Assembly (NCBI RefSeq): GCF_041154455.1
Contig: NZ_AP028664.1
Location: forward strand, 1-64,000
DNA length: 64,000 nucleotides
Reading direction: 5' to 3'
Origin: Variovorax sp. V213
Lineage (GTDB): Bacteria; Pseudomonadota; Gammaproteobacteria; Burkholderiales; Burkholderiaceae_C
The position numbers and the translations under genes were made by a program. The notes under the pieces were generated by a model. It was not told the origin of the DNA and did no database searches. It saw nothing but the letters and a program-made list of their open reading frames with translations. This document shows, one piece after another, positions 49,977 through 58,904 of the stretch (within the stretch, counting starts at the first letter, position 1; every line of letters begins with the position of its first letter).

Positions 49977-52643
49977 ATGAATGCCCCGATTTCCAACGAC
50001 CAGATGCGTGCGCTGCTGCTCGACACGCCGCTCTCGCACGACCCCGATCCTGCAGAGACCGCCGAGTGGCGCGACGCCTTCCTGGCGCTGGCGCAAACGC
50101 ATGGCCCTCAGCGCGCACGGCAGATGCTCGTGGAGCTTGCCCGTCTCGCGCGGCAGCAACGCATCGGCTGGCAGCCCGAACTCGCCACGCCCTACGTCAA
50201 CACCATTGCAGTGGAAGACCAGCCGCCGTTTCCCGGCGACCTGGCCATCGAGGAACGCCTGGCTTCGCTGATGCGGTGGAATGCACTCGCCATGGTCGCG
50301 CGCGCCAACCAGGCGTATGGCGAACTCGGCGGCCACATCGCCAGCTATGCGAGCGCGGCCGATCTGTTCGAGACGGGCTTCAACCATTTCTTCCATGCGC
50401 GCAAGGACTCGGGCGAAGGTGCGCACCGCGGCGATCTCGTGTTCTTCCAGCCGCACAGCGCACCCGGCGTCTATGCGCGCGCGTACCTCGAAGGCCGCCT
50501 CGGCGAAGAAGACCTCAAGCACTACCGGCAGGAACTGACCGCGCCCGCCTTCACCGAAGGCAGCGGCGCGCGCGGCCTCAGCAGCTACCCGCATCCGTAC
50601 CTGATGCCGGACTTCTGGCAGTTTCCCACCGGCTCGATGGGCATCGGCCCCATCAGCTCGATCTATCACGCGCGCTTCATGCGCTATCTCACGCACCGCA
50701 ACCTGCTCGACTGCGAGGGTCGCAAAGTGTGGGGCGTGTTCGGCGACGGCGAGATGGACGAGCCCGAATCGATGAGCGCCCTGACGCTGGCCGCGCGCGA
50801 GAAGCTCGACAACCTCGTGTGGGTCGTCAACTGCAATCTGCAGCGCCTGGACGGCCCGGTGCGCGGCAACGGCCGCATCATCGACGAGCTCGAGAAGCTC
50901 TTTGCGGGCGCGGGCTGGAACGTCGTCAAGCTGGTCTGGGGCAGCGACTGGGACGGCCTCTTCGCGCAAGACACGAGCGGCGCCCTGGCCCGCGTATTCG
51001 CCAACACCGTCGACGGCCAGATGCAGACCTTCGCCGCGAAAGACGGCCGCTTCAACCGCGACAACTTCTTCGGCCAGAACCCCGAACTCGCGCGCCTGGC
51101 CGAAGGCATGACCGACGAGCAGATCGACCGCCTGAAGCGCGGCGGCCACGACCTCGTGAAGATCCATGCGGCTTATGCCGCCGCGGCCGCGCACAAGGGC
51201 CAGCCCACCGTGATCCTCGCCCACACCAAGAAGGGCTACGGCATGGGCAGCGCGGCGCAGGGCAAGATGACCACGCACTCGCACAAGAAGATGGGCGATG
51301 TCGACCTCATCGAGTTTCGCGACCGCTTCAGCCTGCCGCTGACCGACGCGCAGGCCATTGCGATGGATTTTTACCGCCCACCCGAAGACAGCGCCGAGAT
51401 GCAGTACCTGCGCTCGCATCGCGAAGCGCTCGGCGGCGCCATGCCGCGCCGCGAGACCGCGTGCGAGGTGGTGCCCAAACCCGACATCGCAAGCTACGCG
51501 CAGTTCGCGACAGCGGCGGCCGGCAAGGAAATGAGCACCACCATGGCCTTCGTGCGCATGCTGGGCAACCTGCTGAAGGACAAGGCCCTGGGCCCGCGCA
51601 TCGTGCCCATTGTGGCCGACGAGGCGCGCACATTCGGCATGGCCAACCTGTTCAAGCAGGTCGGCATCTATTCGAGCGTGGGCCAGCGCTATGCGCCCGA
51701 AGACATCGGCTCCGTGTTGAGCTACCGCGAAGCCACCGACGGCCAGATCCTCGAAGAAGGCATCAGCGAAGCCGGCGCCATCGCCAGCTGGACGGCCGCG
51801 GCCACCAGCTACAGCGTGCACGGCCTGGCGATGCTGCCGTTCTACATCTACTACTCGATGTTCGGCTTCCAGCGCGTGGGCGACGCCATCTGGGCCGCGG
51901 CCGACCAGCGTGCGCGCGGCTTCCTGCTGGGCGCCACCTCGGGCCGCACCACGCTCGGCGGCGAAGGCCTGCAGCACCAGGACGGCAGCAGCCACCTGGT
52001 GGCGGCCACCATTCCCAACTGCAAGGCCTACGACCCCGCCTTTGCGGGCGAGATGGCGGTGATCGTCGATGCCGGCATCCGCGAAATGATGGTCGAGCAG
52101 AAGGACGTCTTCTATTACGTCACGCTCATGAACGAGAACTACGCGCAGCCCGACGTGCCGCAAGGCGCGGAGGCGGACATCCTGCGCGGGTGCTACCGCT
52201 TCGGTGCGTACGGTCCAGCCTCGGGCAAGGCGAAGAAGAAGGTCACGCTCATGGGATCGGGCGCGATCCTCACCGAGGTCGTCAAGGCCGCGCAGCGGCT
52301 GGCCGACGAAGGCATCGAGGCCGAGGTGTTCAGCGTCACCAGCTGGAGCGAACTCGCGCGCGACGGCCTGGCTTGCGAGCAGCGTGCGCTGGCGGGCGAG
52401 AAGGAAGCCGGCGTGCCGTTCATCGCGAGGCAGCTCGGCGCCGGTACCGGACCGATCGTCGCTGCCACCGACTACGTGCGCGCCGTGCCCGAGAGCGTGC
52501 GCGCCTTCCTGCCCGAAGGCCGCCGCTACCGCACGCTGGGCACCGACGGCTTCGGCCGCAGCGATACGCGCGCGGCGCTGCGCAAGTTCTTTGGGGTGGA
52601 TGCGGCGAGCATTGCGAACGCGGCGCGCCACGCACTGAGCTGA
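49977..52643 (+). CDS. Stand-alone 2-oxoacid dehydrogenase E1, AceE/MdeB-like
   Basis: An 888-residue homodimeric-type E1 enzyme. The thiamine-diphosphate motif GDGEMDEPES ... NLVWVVNCN starts at Gly256, and the AceE features KKGYGMG and GGEGLQHQDGSSH are kept. AceE decarboxylates pyruvate and reductively acetylates lipoyl-E2. Here no E2 (aceF) or E3 gene follows, and the neighbour is an Lrp/AsnC regulator. This recalls mdeB of P. putida, an E1 for 2-oxobutyrate from methionine breakdown. Substrate is therefore open: pyruvate or 2-oxobutyrate. The 3' end runs into four copies of a CTGAG pentamer (about 52634-52656). Confidence 0.88.
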   Translation: MNAPISNDQMRALLLDTPLSHDPDPAETAEWRDAFLALAQTHGPQRARQMLVELARLARQQRIGWQPELATPYVNTIAVEDQPPFPGDLAIEERLASLMRWNALAMVARANQAYGELGGHIASYASAADLFETGFNHFFHARKDSGEGAHRGDLVFFQPHSAPGVYARAYLEGRLGEEDLKHYRQELTAPAFTEGSGARGLSSYPHPYLMPDFWQFPTGSMGIGPISSIYHARFMRYLTHRNLLDCEGRKVWGVFGDGEMDEPESMSALTLAAREKLDNLVWVVNCNLQRLDGPVRGNGRIIDELEKLFAGAGWNVVKLVWGSDWDGLFAQDTSGALARVFANTVDGQMQTFAAKDGRFNRDNFFGQNPELARLAEGMTDEQIDRLKRGGHDLVKIHAAYAAAAAHKGQPTVILAHTKKGYGMGSAAQGKMTTHSHKKMGDVDLIEFRDRFSLPLTDAQAIAMDFYRPPEDSAEMQYLRSHREALGGAMPRRETACEVVPKPDIASYAQFATAAAGKEMSTTMAFVRMLGNLLKDKALGPRIVPIVADEARTFGMANLFKQVGIYSSVGQRYAPEDIGSVLSYREATDGQILEEGISEAGAIASWTAAATSYSVHGLAMLPFYIYYSMFGFQRVGDAIWAAADQRARGFLLGATSGRTTLGGEGLQHQDGSSHLVAATIPNCKAYDPAFAGEMAVIVDAGIREMMVEQKDVFYYVTLMNENYAQPDVPQGAEADILRGCYRFGAYGPASGKAKKKVTLMGSGAILTEVVKAAQRLADEGIEAEVFSVTSWSELARDGLACEQRALAGEKEAGVPFIARQLGAGTGPIVAATDYVRAVPESVRAFLPEGRRYRTLGTDGFGRSDTRAALRKFFGVDAASIANAARHALS

Positions 52644-52726
52644 GCTGAGCTGAGTCTGCGCCGGCAGAGGGGATGGCCATCTTGTGGGCCTGCGTTAGAG
52701 TCGCAGACCCCGTCCCTCTCGCGCCC

Positions 52727-53503
52727 ATGACCGCCCGCTTTCAATCCATCGCTCCCGGTGCCCGCCTTGCCGACCAGGTGGCCGACGCGCTGGCCGCCGA
52801 GGTGCGCAGCGGACGCCTGTCGGAAGGCGACCGCCTGCCGACCGAGGCTGCGCTGGCCGAGCAATTCGGCGTGAGCCGCACCGTGGTGCGCGAGGCGGTC
52901 TCGCGGCTCAAATCGCTGGGGCTGCTCGATTCGCGCCAGGGCAGCGGCGTGTACGTGCGCCCCGCCGGTGTCGAGCCGCTGCGCTTCGAGATGCCGCATG
53001 TGGCCTCGCGCGAAGCGGTGATCCAGATGGTCGAGCTGCGCCGCGCGCTCGAAGCCGAGGTGGCTGCGTTGGCTGCCGAGCGGCGCACCCCCGAAGACGT
53101 GCAGCGCATCCGCGAGGCCATCGAGGCGTTGCATGCCGCGGTGGCGGCCGGCGGCAACGGGGCGGACGAAGACGTGCGCTTTCACCGCGCCATTGCCGAG
53201 GCGGCGCGCAATCCGTTCCTGATCGGCACGCTCCAGTACCTGCGGCAGTTCCTGCATGGCGCCACGCGCGTCACGCGCGCCAACGAGGCGCGCCGGGCCG
53301 ATTTTGCGCGCGAGGTGGCACGGGAGCACGCGCAGATCGTCGAAGCCATCGAGGCCGGCGATCCGCTGCGCGCCCGCGAGGCCGCCAAGTCCCACATGGA
53401 CAACGCCATCCGCCGCATCGAGCAGGCCGACCCTGCCTTCTGGCAGCAGGAAGGCGCGCAGCTCGCGCGGCCGCTGGTCGAGGGCTGGCCCGTCGGCAAG
53501 TAA
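52727..53503 (+). CDS. GntR-family (FadR subfamily) transcriptional regulator
   Basis: A 258-residue regulator. The N-terminal winged helix (about 12-78; LADQVADALAAEVRSGRLSEGDRLPTEAALAEQFGVSRTVVREAVSRLKSLGLLDSRQGSGVYV) and the C-terminal FCD ligand domain (about 95-235; VELRRALEAEVAALAAERR, FHRAIAEAARNPFLIGTL, HAQIVEAIEAGD) are complete. It stands directly before the tetronate operon on the same strand and is the likely local repressor, with a sugar acid as ligand. ATG 52727 was chosen over the longer frame. Confidence 0.93.
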   Translation: MTARFQSIAPGARLADQVADALAAEVRSGRLSEGDRLPTEAALAEQFGVSRTVVREAVSRLKSLGLLDSRQGSGVYVRPAGVEPLRFEMPHVASREAVIQMVELRRALEAEVAALAAERRTPEDVQRIREAIEALHAAVAAGGNGADEDVRFHRAIAEAARNPFLIGTLQYLRQFLHGATRVTRANEARRADFAREVAREHAQIVEAIEAGDPLRAREAAKSHMDNAIRRIEQADPAFWQQEGAQLARPLVEGWPVGK

Positions 53504-53561
53504 GGGAAAAAGAAACGAGGTGTAGCTTGCGGGTTTACCCGGATCGGGCAACTTGCATCAG

Positions 53562-53584
53562 ATTTGTATGATGACCTGACAAAT
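53562..53584 (+). promoter_or_regulatory. Candidate GntR operator before the tetronate operon
   Basis: ATTTGT (53562-53567) and ACAAAT (53579-53584) form an inverted repeat around ATGATGACCTG, with an inner TTGTATGA...TGACAA resemblance to FadR-subfamily sites. It lies 65-87 bases before the MFS start and overlaps a TATGAT that could be a -10 box. The assignment is inference. Confidence 0.45.
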
Positions 53585-53648
53585 AAGAGGCGGGCTCAGC
53601 TCATGGGCAATCCGCACGGCTCAGTTCCTCATTCCAACGGACATCCCA

Positions 53649-54977
53649 ATGACTTCAACACTCCAGGCGCCTCTGGTCGCCACTGCAGGCATGCAGGCCG
53701 ATGTCGCGCTCGAGAAGCGCGCCTACGCCAAAGTGTTCTGGCGCCTCGTTCCCTTTCTGATGCTCTGCTACGTGGTCGCGTACCTCGATCGCGTGAACGT
53801 GGGCTTTGCCAAGCTCCAGATGGGGCAGGACCTGGGCTTCAGCGAAACCGTGTTCGGCCTGGGCGCGGGCATCTTCTTTCTCGGCTACTTCTTGTTCGAG
53901 GTGCCGAGCAACCTGCTGCTCAACCGGGTCGGCGCGCGTATCTGGATCGCGCGGATCATGATCACCTGGGGCGTGCTGTCGGCCTGCTTCGTTTTCGTGG
54001 AAACGTCGACCAGCTTCTACATCCTGCGTTTTCTGCTTGGCGTGGCGGAGGCAGGCTTCTACCCGGGCGTGATCCTGTACCTGACCCACTGGTATCCGGC
54101 CCACCGGCGCGCGCGGATCATCGCGGTCTTCATGTCGGCCATTCCGGTCGCGGGCATCTTCGGCAATCCGCTCTCGGGCTGGATCATGGACAGCTTCCAT
54201 GGCATCTCGTCGATGCAGGGCTGGCAATGGATGTTCATCATCGAAGCCATCCCGGCCGTGCTCGTGGGCGTGATGGTGCTGCTCTACCTGGACAACGGCA
54301 TCCAGCATGCGCGCTGGCTCGACCCCGACGAAAAGCGCCTGCTGCAGCGCGAGGTCGAGCGCGACCAGGCGCATGGCGCAAAAGGGCCGCATTCGGTGGC
54401 CGCGGTGTTCCGCGACGCGCGCGTGTGGTGGATGGCGCTGATCTACTTCGCCTTCGTGATGGGCCAATATGCGCTGACCTTCTGGCTGCCCACGCTGGTC
54501 AAGGCCACGGGTGTGAAGGGCAACCTGCACATCGGCCTCTTGAGCGCCATACCGTTCATCTGCGCCATCGTCGCGATGAACCTCTTCGGCCGCAGCGCCG
54601 ATCGCCGGCAGGAGCGCCGCTGGCACCTGATCGTGCCGGCGCTCATGGGCGCCATCGGGTTCACGGTCGCGGCCTCGTACACGCAGAACACGATCGTGTC
54701 GCTCGCGTTTCTCTCGCTCGCCGCCGCTGGCGTGCTCACCTGCGCGCCCCTCTTCTGGTCCCTGCCCACCGCCTTTCTTTCGGGCACGGCGGCGGCGGCC
54801 GGTATTGCGGCCATCAATTCGGTGGGTAACCTTGCGGGGTTCGCGAGCCCGTACCTCATCGGCTACCTGAAGGACCTCACGGGCAGCACGCAGATCGGCA
54901 TGTACGTGCTGGCCGGCGCCCTGGTGCTCGGAGCCATCGGCGTGTGGCTCACGCCCAAGCAACTCGTCAACCGCTGA
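53649..54977 (+). CDS. MFS transporter, anion:cation symporter (ACS) family
   Basis: A 442-residue permease with 12 helices in two halves. The ACS-family signatures LDRVNVGFAKLQM after TM1 and GVAEAGFYPGVILYLTHWYP near TM5 are intact. Related proteins import sugar acids such as galactarate or tartrate. As first gene of the operon with ltnD, denD and otnKCI, it is predicted to import L-threonate and/or D-erythronate. ltnD follows after 16 bases. Confidence 0.93.
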   Translation: MTSTLQAPLVATAGMQADVALEKRAYAKVFWRLVPFLMLCYVVAYLDRVNVGFAKLQMGQDLGFSETVFGLGAGIFFLGYFLFEVPSNLLLNRVGARIWIARIMITWGVLSACFVFVETSTSFYILRFLLGVAEAGFYPGVILYLTHWYPAHRRARIIAVFMSAIPVAGIFGNPLSGWIMDSFHGISSMQGWQWMFIIEAIPAVLVGVMVLLYLDNGIQHARWLDPDEKRLLQREVERDQAHGAKGPHSVAAVFRDARVWWMALIYFAFVMGQYALTFWLPTLVKATGVKGNLHIGLLSAIPFICAIVAMNLFGRSADRRQERRWHLIVPALMGAIGFTVAASYTQNTIVSLAFLSLAAAGVLTCAPLFWSLPTAFLSGTAAAAGIAAINSVGNLAGFASPYLIGYLKDLTGSTQIGMYVLAGALVLGAIGVWLTPKQLVNR

Positions 54978-54993
54978 CCGGAGAACCCGCACC

Positions 54994-55917
54994 ATGACCA
55001 CCCCCCTCAACACCCCCATCGTCGGCCTCGTCGGCCTCGGCGCCATGGGCAGCGGCATGGCGCAGTCGCTGCGGCGCGCGGGCCATGTGCCGCGTGTCTT
55101 CGATGTGCGCCCTGAAGTGGCCCAGGCCTTCGCGCGCGATGGCGGCGTGGCCTGCGACACGCTGGCCGCGCTCGGCGCGCAGTGCGACATCGTGGTCTCC
55201 GTGGTCGTCAACGCGGCGCAGACCGAGTCGGTGCTGTTTGGCGACGGCACCACGCCGGGCTGCGCGGCATCGATGAAGCCCGGCAGCCTGTTCGTGATGT
55301 GCTCCACCGTGGATCCGAACTGGTCGGTCGCGCTCGAAGCGCGGCTGGCCGCCCAGGGCACCCTGTACCTGGACGCACCGATCTCCGGCGGCGCCGCCAA
55401 GGCCGCGAGCGGCCAGATGACGATGATGACCGCCGGCACGCCCGCCGCCTACGAAAAGGCCGGCGCGGTGCTCGACGCCATGGCGGCCAAGGTTTATCGT
55501 CTCGGAGACCGCGCCGGCGCGGGCAGCAAGGTCAAAATCATCAACCAGCTGCTGGCAGGGGTGCACATTGCCGCCGCGGCCGAGGCCATGGCGCTCGGCC
55601 TGCGCGAAGGCGTGGACCCGGCCGCGCTGTACGAAGTGATCACGCACAGCGCGGGCAACAGCTGGATGTTCGAGAACCGCATGGCGCACGTGCTGGCGGG
55701 CGACTACACACCGCTCTCGGCTGTCGACATCTTCGTGAAGGACCTGGGCCTGGTGCTCGACGTGGCGCGCGCCAGCAAGTTTCCGCTGCCGCTCTCGTCC
55801 ACCGCGCACCAGATGTTCATGCAGGCTTCCACCGCCGGCTTTGCGCGCGAGGATGACAGCGCGGTCATCAAGATTTTCCCCGGCATCGAGCTGCCGGCTG
55901 CCGACAAGAAAGCCTGA
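54994..55917 (+). CDS. ltnD: L-threonate dehydrogenase
   Basis: A 307-residue NAD-dependent enzyme of the beta-hydroxyacid dehydrogenase family. The N-terminal GLGAMGSGM (14-22), the substrate motif DAPISGG (127-133) and the catalytic Lys181 in KVKIINQ are present. LtnD oxidises L-threonate at C2 to 2-oxo-tetronate. The specific call comes from the operon: denD, otnK, otnC and otnI follow in order. Confidence 0.92.
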   Translation: MTTPLNTPIVGLVGLGAMGSGMAQSLRRAGHVPRVFDVRPEVAQAFARDGGVACDTLAALGAQCDIVVSVVVNAAQTESVLFGDGTTPGCAASMKPGSLFVMCSTVDPNWSVALEARLAAQGTLYLDAPISGGAAKAASGQMTMMTAGTPAAYEKAGAVLDAMAAKVYRLGDRAGAGSKVKIINQLLAGVHIAAAAEAMALGLREGVDPAALYEVITHSAGNSWMFENRMAHVLAGDYTPLSAVDIFVKDLGLVLDVARASKFPLPLSSTAHQMFMQASTAGFAREDDSAVIKIFPGIELPAADKKA

Positions 55918-55935
55918 AGAAAGAAGACGAGCACC

Positions 55936-56952
55936 ATGAACATTCTCATCACCGGCGGCTGCGGTTTCGTCGGCGCGCGGCTCGCGCGCACGCTGCTGGC
56001 GGGCGGCCCGCTGGCACTGGCCGGCGGCACGGCCCAAGCCATTTCGCGCATCACGCTGGCCGACCGCGTGCCGCCGCCCGCCGACCTGCAAGCCGATGCC
56101 CGCGTGCAGTTCGTGCAGGGTGACCTGTACGAGCAGGCCATCAATGGCGCACTGCCGCTGGCCGACACCCACGCGGTGTTCCACCTCGCCGCGGCCGTGA
56201 GCGGCGAATGCGAAGCCGACTTCGACCTCGGCATGCGCAGCAATCTCGACACCACGCGCGCGCTGCTCGACGCCTGCCGCCGCGCCGGCCATGCGCCGGT
56301 GTTCGTGTTTTCCAGCTCGGTCGCAGTCTTCGGCGATTCGCCGGAGCAGCGGCTGCCGGCGGTGATCGAGGACACCACGCTGCCGACGCCGCAGAACAGC
56401 TACGGCATCCAGAAGTTCATCGGCGAGCAGCTTGTGGCCGACTTCACGCGCAAGGGTTTCGTGCAGGGCCGCAACGTGCGGCTCATGACGGTCTCGGTGC
56501 GGCCGGGCCGGCCCAACGGCGCGGCCTCCAGCTTTTTGAGCGGCATGCTGCGCGAGCCGCTGGCCGGCGAACGTGCGCGCTGCCCCGTCGCGCCCGAGAC
56601 GGCGGTCGCGCTGGCATCGCCCGGCAACACCGTCGCCGGCATCCTCCGCGCGGCAACGGCCAGCGCCGCCGAATGGGGTGCGCGCACCGCCATCAACCTG
56701 CCCGCCTTGACGACCACCGTGCGCGAGATGGCAGAGGCGCTCGAACGCATCGCAGGCCGGGACGCCGCCGGGCTGATCGACTGGGAGCCCGATGCCAACA
56801 TCGCGAAGATCGTGACCAGCTGGCCCAGCCGCATTCATGCGGCGCGCGCCGAGGCACTGGGCCTGAAGCCCGACGCGAGCTTCGACGCCATCCTGCGCGA
56901 CTACGTGCGCGAGAACCCGCAGGCCGTGAAACTGCCTGTCGCGAAGGACTGA
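55936..56952 (+). CDS. denD: D-erythronate dehydrogenase
   Basis: A 338-residue extended short-chain dehydrogenase. The NAD motif GGCGFVG (7-13) and the catalytic Tyr156-x3-Lys160 (YGIQK), with Ser residues in VFSSSVA, are intact. DenD oxidises D-erythronate to 3-oxo-tetronate, the point where the two tetronate pathways join. It follows ltnD by 18 bases and precedes otnK by three. Having both ltnD and denD lets one operon serve both acids. Confidence 0.93.
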   Translation: MNILITGGCGFVGARLARTLLAGGPLALAGGTAQAISRITLADRVPPPADLQADARVQFVQGDLYEQAINGALPLADTHAVFHLAAAVSGECEADFDLGMRSNLDTTRALLDACRRAGHAPVFVFSSSVAVFGDSPEQRLPAVIEDTTLPTPQNSYGIQKFIGEQLVADFTRKGFVQGRNVRLMTVSVRPGRPNGAASSFLSGMLREPLAGERARCPVAPETAVALASPGNTVAGILRAATASAAEWGARTAINLPALTTTVREMAEALERIAGRDAAGLIDWEPDANIAKIVTSWPSRIHAARAEALGLKPDASFDAILRDYVRENPQAVKLPVAKD

Positions 56953-56955
56953 GCC

Positions 56956-58227
56956 ATGGCCAAGTTACTGCTCGGCTGCATCGCCGACGATTTCACCGGC
57001 GCCACGGACCTTGCCAACAACCTCGTGCGCGCCGGCATGCGCGTGGTGCAGGCCATCGGGGTACCCGAGGGTCCGCTCGACGCCGACGTGGATGCCGTCG
57101 TCGTCGCGCTCAAGTCGCGCACCATCGCGCCGGCCGAGGCCATCGCGCAGTCGCTCGAAGCGCTGCGCTGGCTGCAGGCGCAGGGTGCGCAGCAGATCTA
57201 CTTCAAGTACTGCTCCACCTTCGACAGCACGCCGCAGGGCAACATCGGCCCGGTGACCGAGGCGCTGATGGAAGCGCTCCAATGCGACTTCACCATTGCC
57301 ACGCCCGCCTTCCCCGACAACAAGCGCACCGTGTTCAAGGGCTACCTGTTCGCGGGCGACGTGCTGTTGAGCGAGAGCGGCATGCAGAACCATCCGCTCA
57401 CGCCGATGACGGACCCGAACCTCGTGCGCGTGCTGCAGGCGCAGTGCCAGCGCAAGGTGGGGCTCATCGACCATGCGGCGGTGGCACGCGGCGCGGCGGC
57501 CATTTCGGAGCGCATCGACCAGCTGAAAAGCGAGGGCGTGTCGATCGCCATCGTCGATGCGGTGTCGAACGACGACCTGCTGCGACTCGGCCCGGCGATT
57601 GCGAAGATGCCGCTGGTCACGGCGGGCTCGGGCGTGGCCATCGGACTGCCGGCCAATTTCGGCCTGGCGCCGTCGTCGCAGGCCAGCGCGTTGCCGGCCG
57701 CGGATGGGCTGCGCGCCGTGGTCTCGGGCAGTTGCTCGCTCGCCACCAACCGGCAGGTGCTCGATTTCATCCAGCGCGGCGGCGCGGCGCTGGCCGTCGA
57801 TCCGCTGCGCATTGCCGCGGGCGTGGATGGCGCGGCCGAGGCGCTGGCCTGGGCCGCGCCGCTCGTCGAGAAGCAACCGGTGCTGGTCTATTCCACGGCC
57901 GAAGCCGGGGCCGTCAAGTCGGTGCAGGGCAGGCTCGGCGTCGAAGAAGCCGGCGCGATGGTCGAGCGCACCATCGCCGCCATTGCGCGCGGCCTGGTCG
58001 AACGCGGCGTGCGCCAGCTGGTGGTGGCGGGCGGCGAAACCTCGGGTGCCTGCGTGCAGGCGCTGGGCATCGTGCAGATGCAGATCGGTCCGCAGATCGA
58101 CCCCGGCGTGCCGTGGTGCCATGCGCGTACCGATATTGCGCAAGGCACGCCCGTGCACATCGCGCTCAAGTCCGGCAACTTCGGTGGTGACGATTTCTTT
58201 ACCAAGGCCTTTACAGTGCTGGCATGA
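56956..58227 (+). CDS. otnK: 3-oxo-tetronate kinase
   Basis: A 423-residue four-carbon acid sugar kinase (DUF1537 family). The N-terminal substrate motif ADDFTGATDLANN and the C-terminal nucleotide-binding GGETSGACVQALG and KSGNFGGDDFF are present. It phosphorylates 3-oxo-tetronate at O4 using ATP. The stop overlaps otnC by ATGA, so the kinase and decarboxylase are coupled. Confidence 0.95.
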   Translation: MAKLLLGCIADDFTGATDLANNLVRAGMRVVQAIGVPEGPLDADVDAVVVALKSRTIAPAEAIAQSLEALRWLQAQGAQQIYFKYCSTFDSTPQGNIGPVTEALMEALQCDFTIATPAFPDNKRTVFKGYLFAGDVLLSESGMQNHPLTPMTDPNLVRVLQAQCQRKVGLIDHAAVARGAAAISERIDQLKSEGVSIAIVDAVSNDDLLRLGPAIAKMPLVTAGSGVAIGLPANFGLAPSSQASALPAADGLRAVVSGSCSLATNRQVLDFIQRGGAALAVDPLRIAAGVDGAAEALAWAAPLVEKQPVLVYSTAEAGAVKSVQGRLGVEEAGAMVERTIAAIARGLVERGVRQLVVAGGETSGACVQALGIVQMQIGPQIDPGVPWCHARTDIAQGTPVHIALKSGNFGGDDFFTKAFTVLA

Positions 58228-58889
58228 CCGAGAACCAAGCACGCGAAGAAATCTGCCGCGTCGGCCGCAGCCTGTTCGAGCGCGGCTATGTGCATGCGAC
58301 GGCAGGAAACATCAGCGTTCGGCTCGATGATGGTTTTCTCATCACGCCGACCGATGCCTGCCTCGGCTTTCTCGATCCCGCGCGGTTGGCCAAGCTCGAC
58401 ACGCAGGGCAACCAGACCGGCGGCGACCGCGCGAGCAAGACCATTGCCCTGCACACCCGCATCTACGCGGCCGCGCGCCGCTTCGATGCAGGCACGGCCT
58501 GCGTGATCCACACGCACAGCACGCACTGCGTCGCGCTCACGCTGAATGCACCAGGCGACGAGTTGCTGCCCGCACTCACGCCGTATTTCGTGATGAAGGT
58601 GGGCCACGTGCCGCTCGTTCCGTACCACCGCCCGGGCGCACCCGAAGCGGCCGAGCTGGTGGCAAAGGCGATCGAGCGCCATGGCGTGGCCGGCACGCCG
58701 ATCCGCGCCGTGATGCTCGAACGCCTCGGCCCCAACGTCTGGCACGAGACTCCGGCCGCCGCCATGGCCGTGCTCGAGGAACTCGAAGAGACCGCCAAAC
58801 TCCATCTGCTCACGGGCACGGCCAGGCCGAAGCCGTTGAGCAACGAACAGATCGATGAACTGCGCCGCACTTTCGGTGCGCGCTGGTAG
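58224..58889 (+). CDS. otnC: 3-oxo-tetronate 4-phosphate decarboxylase
   Basis: A 221-residue class II aldolase/adducin-family protein. The phosphate-binding GNIS (28-31) and the zinc ligands in IHTHSTHC (His96, His98) are present, with a further His expected later. OtnC decarboxylates 3-oxo-tetronate 4-phosphate to dihydroxyacetone phosphate, which enters glycolysis. otnI follows after 15 bases. Confidence 0.95.
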   Translation: MTENQAREEICRVGRSLFERGYVHATAGNISVRLDDGFLITPTDACLGFLDPARLAKLDTQGNQTGGDRASKTIALHTRIYAAARRFDAGTACVIHTHSTHCVALTLNAPGDELLPALTPYFVMKVGHVPLVPYHRPGAPEAAELVAKAIERHGVAGTPIRAVMLERLGPNVWHETPAAAMAVLEELEETAKLHLLTGTARPKPLSNEQIDELRRTFGARW

Positions 58890-58904
58890 TAGTAAAAACA
58901 CACC

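Noticed and set aside
49944..52631. 895-codon open frame on the minus strand
   Set aside because: It lies wholly opposite the AceE-like gene and has no recognisable motif.
52634..52656. CTGAG pentamer run as a phase-variable tract
   Set aside because: Only about four copies, and it falls at and after the stop codon, so copy changes would hardly alter the protein.
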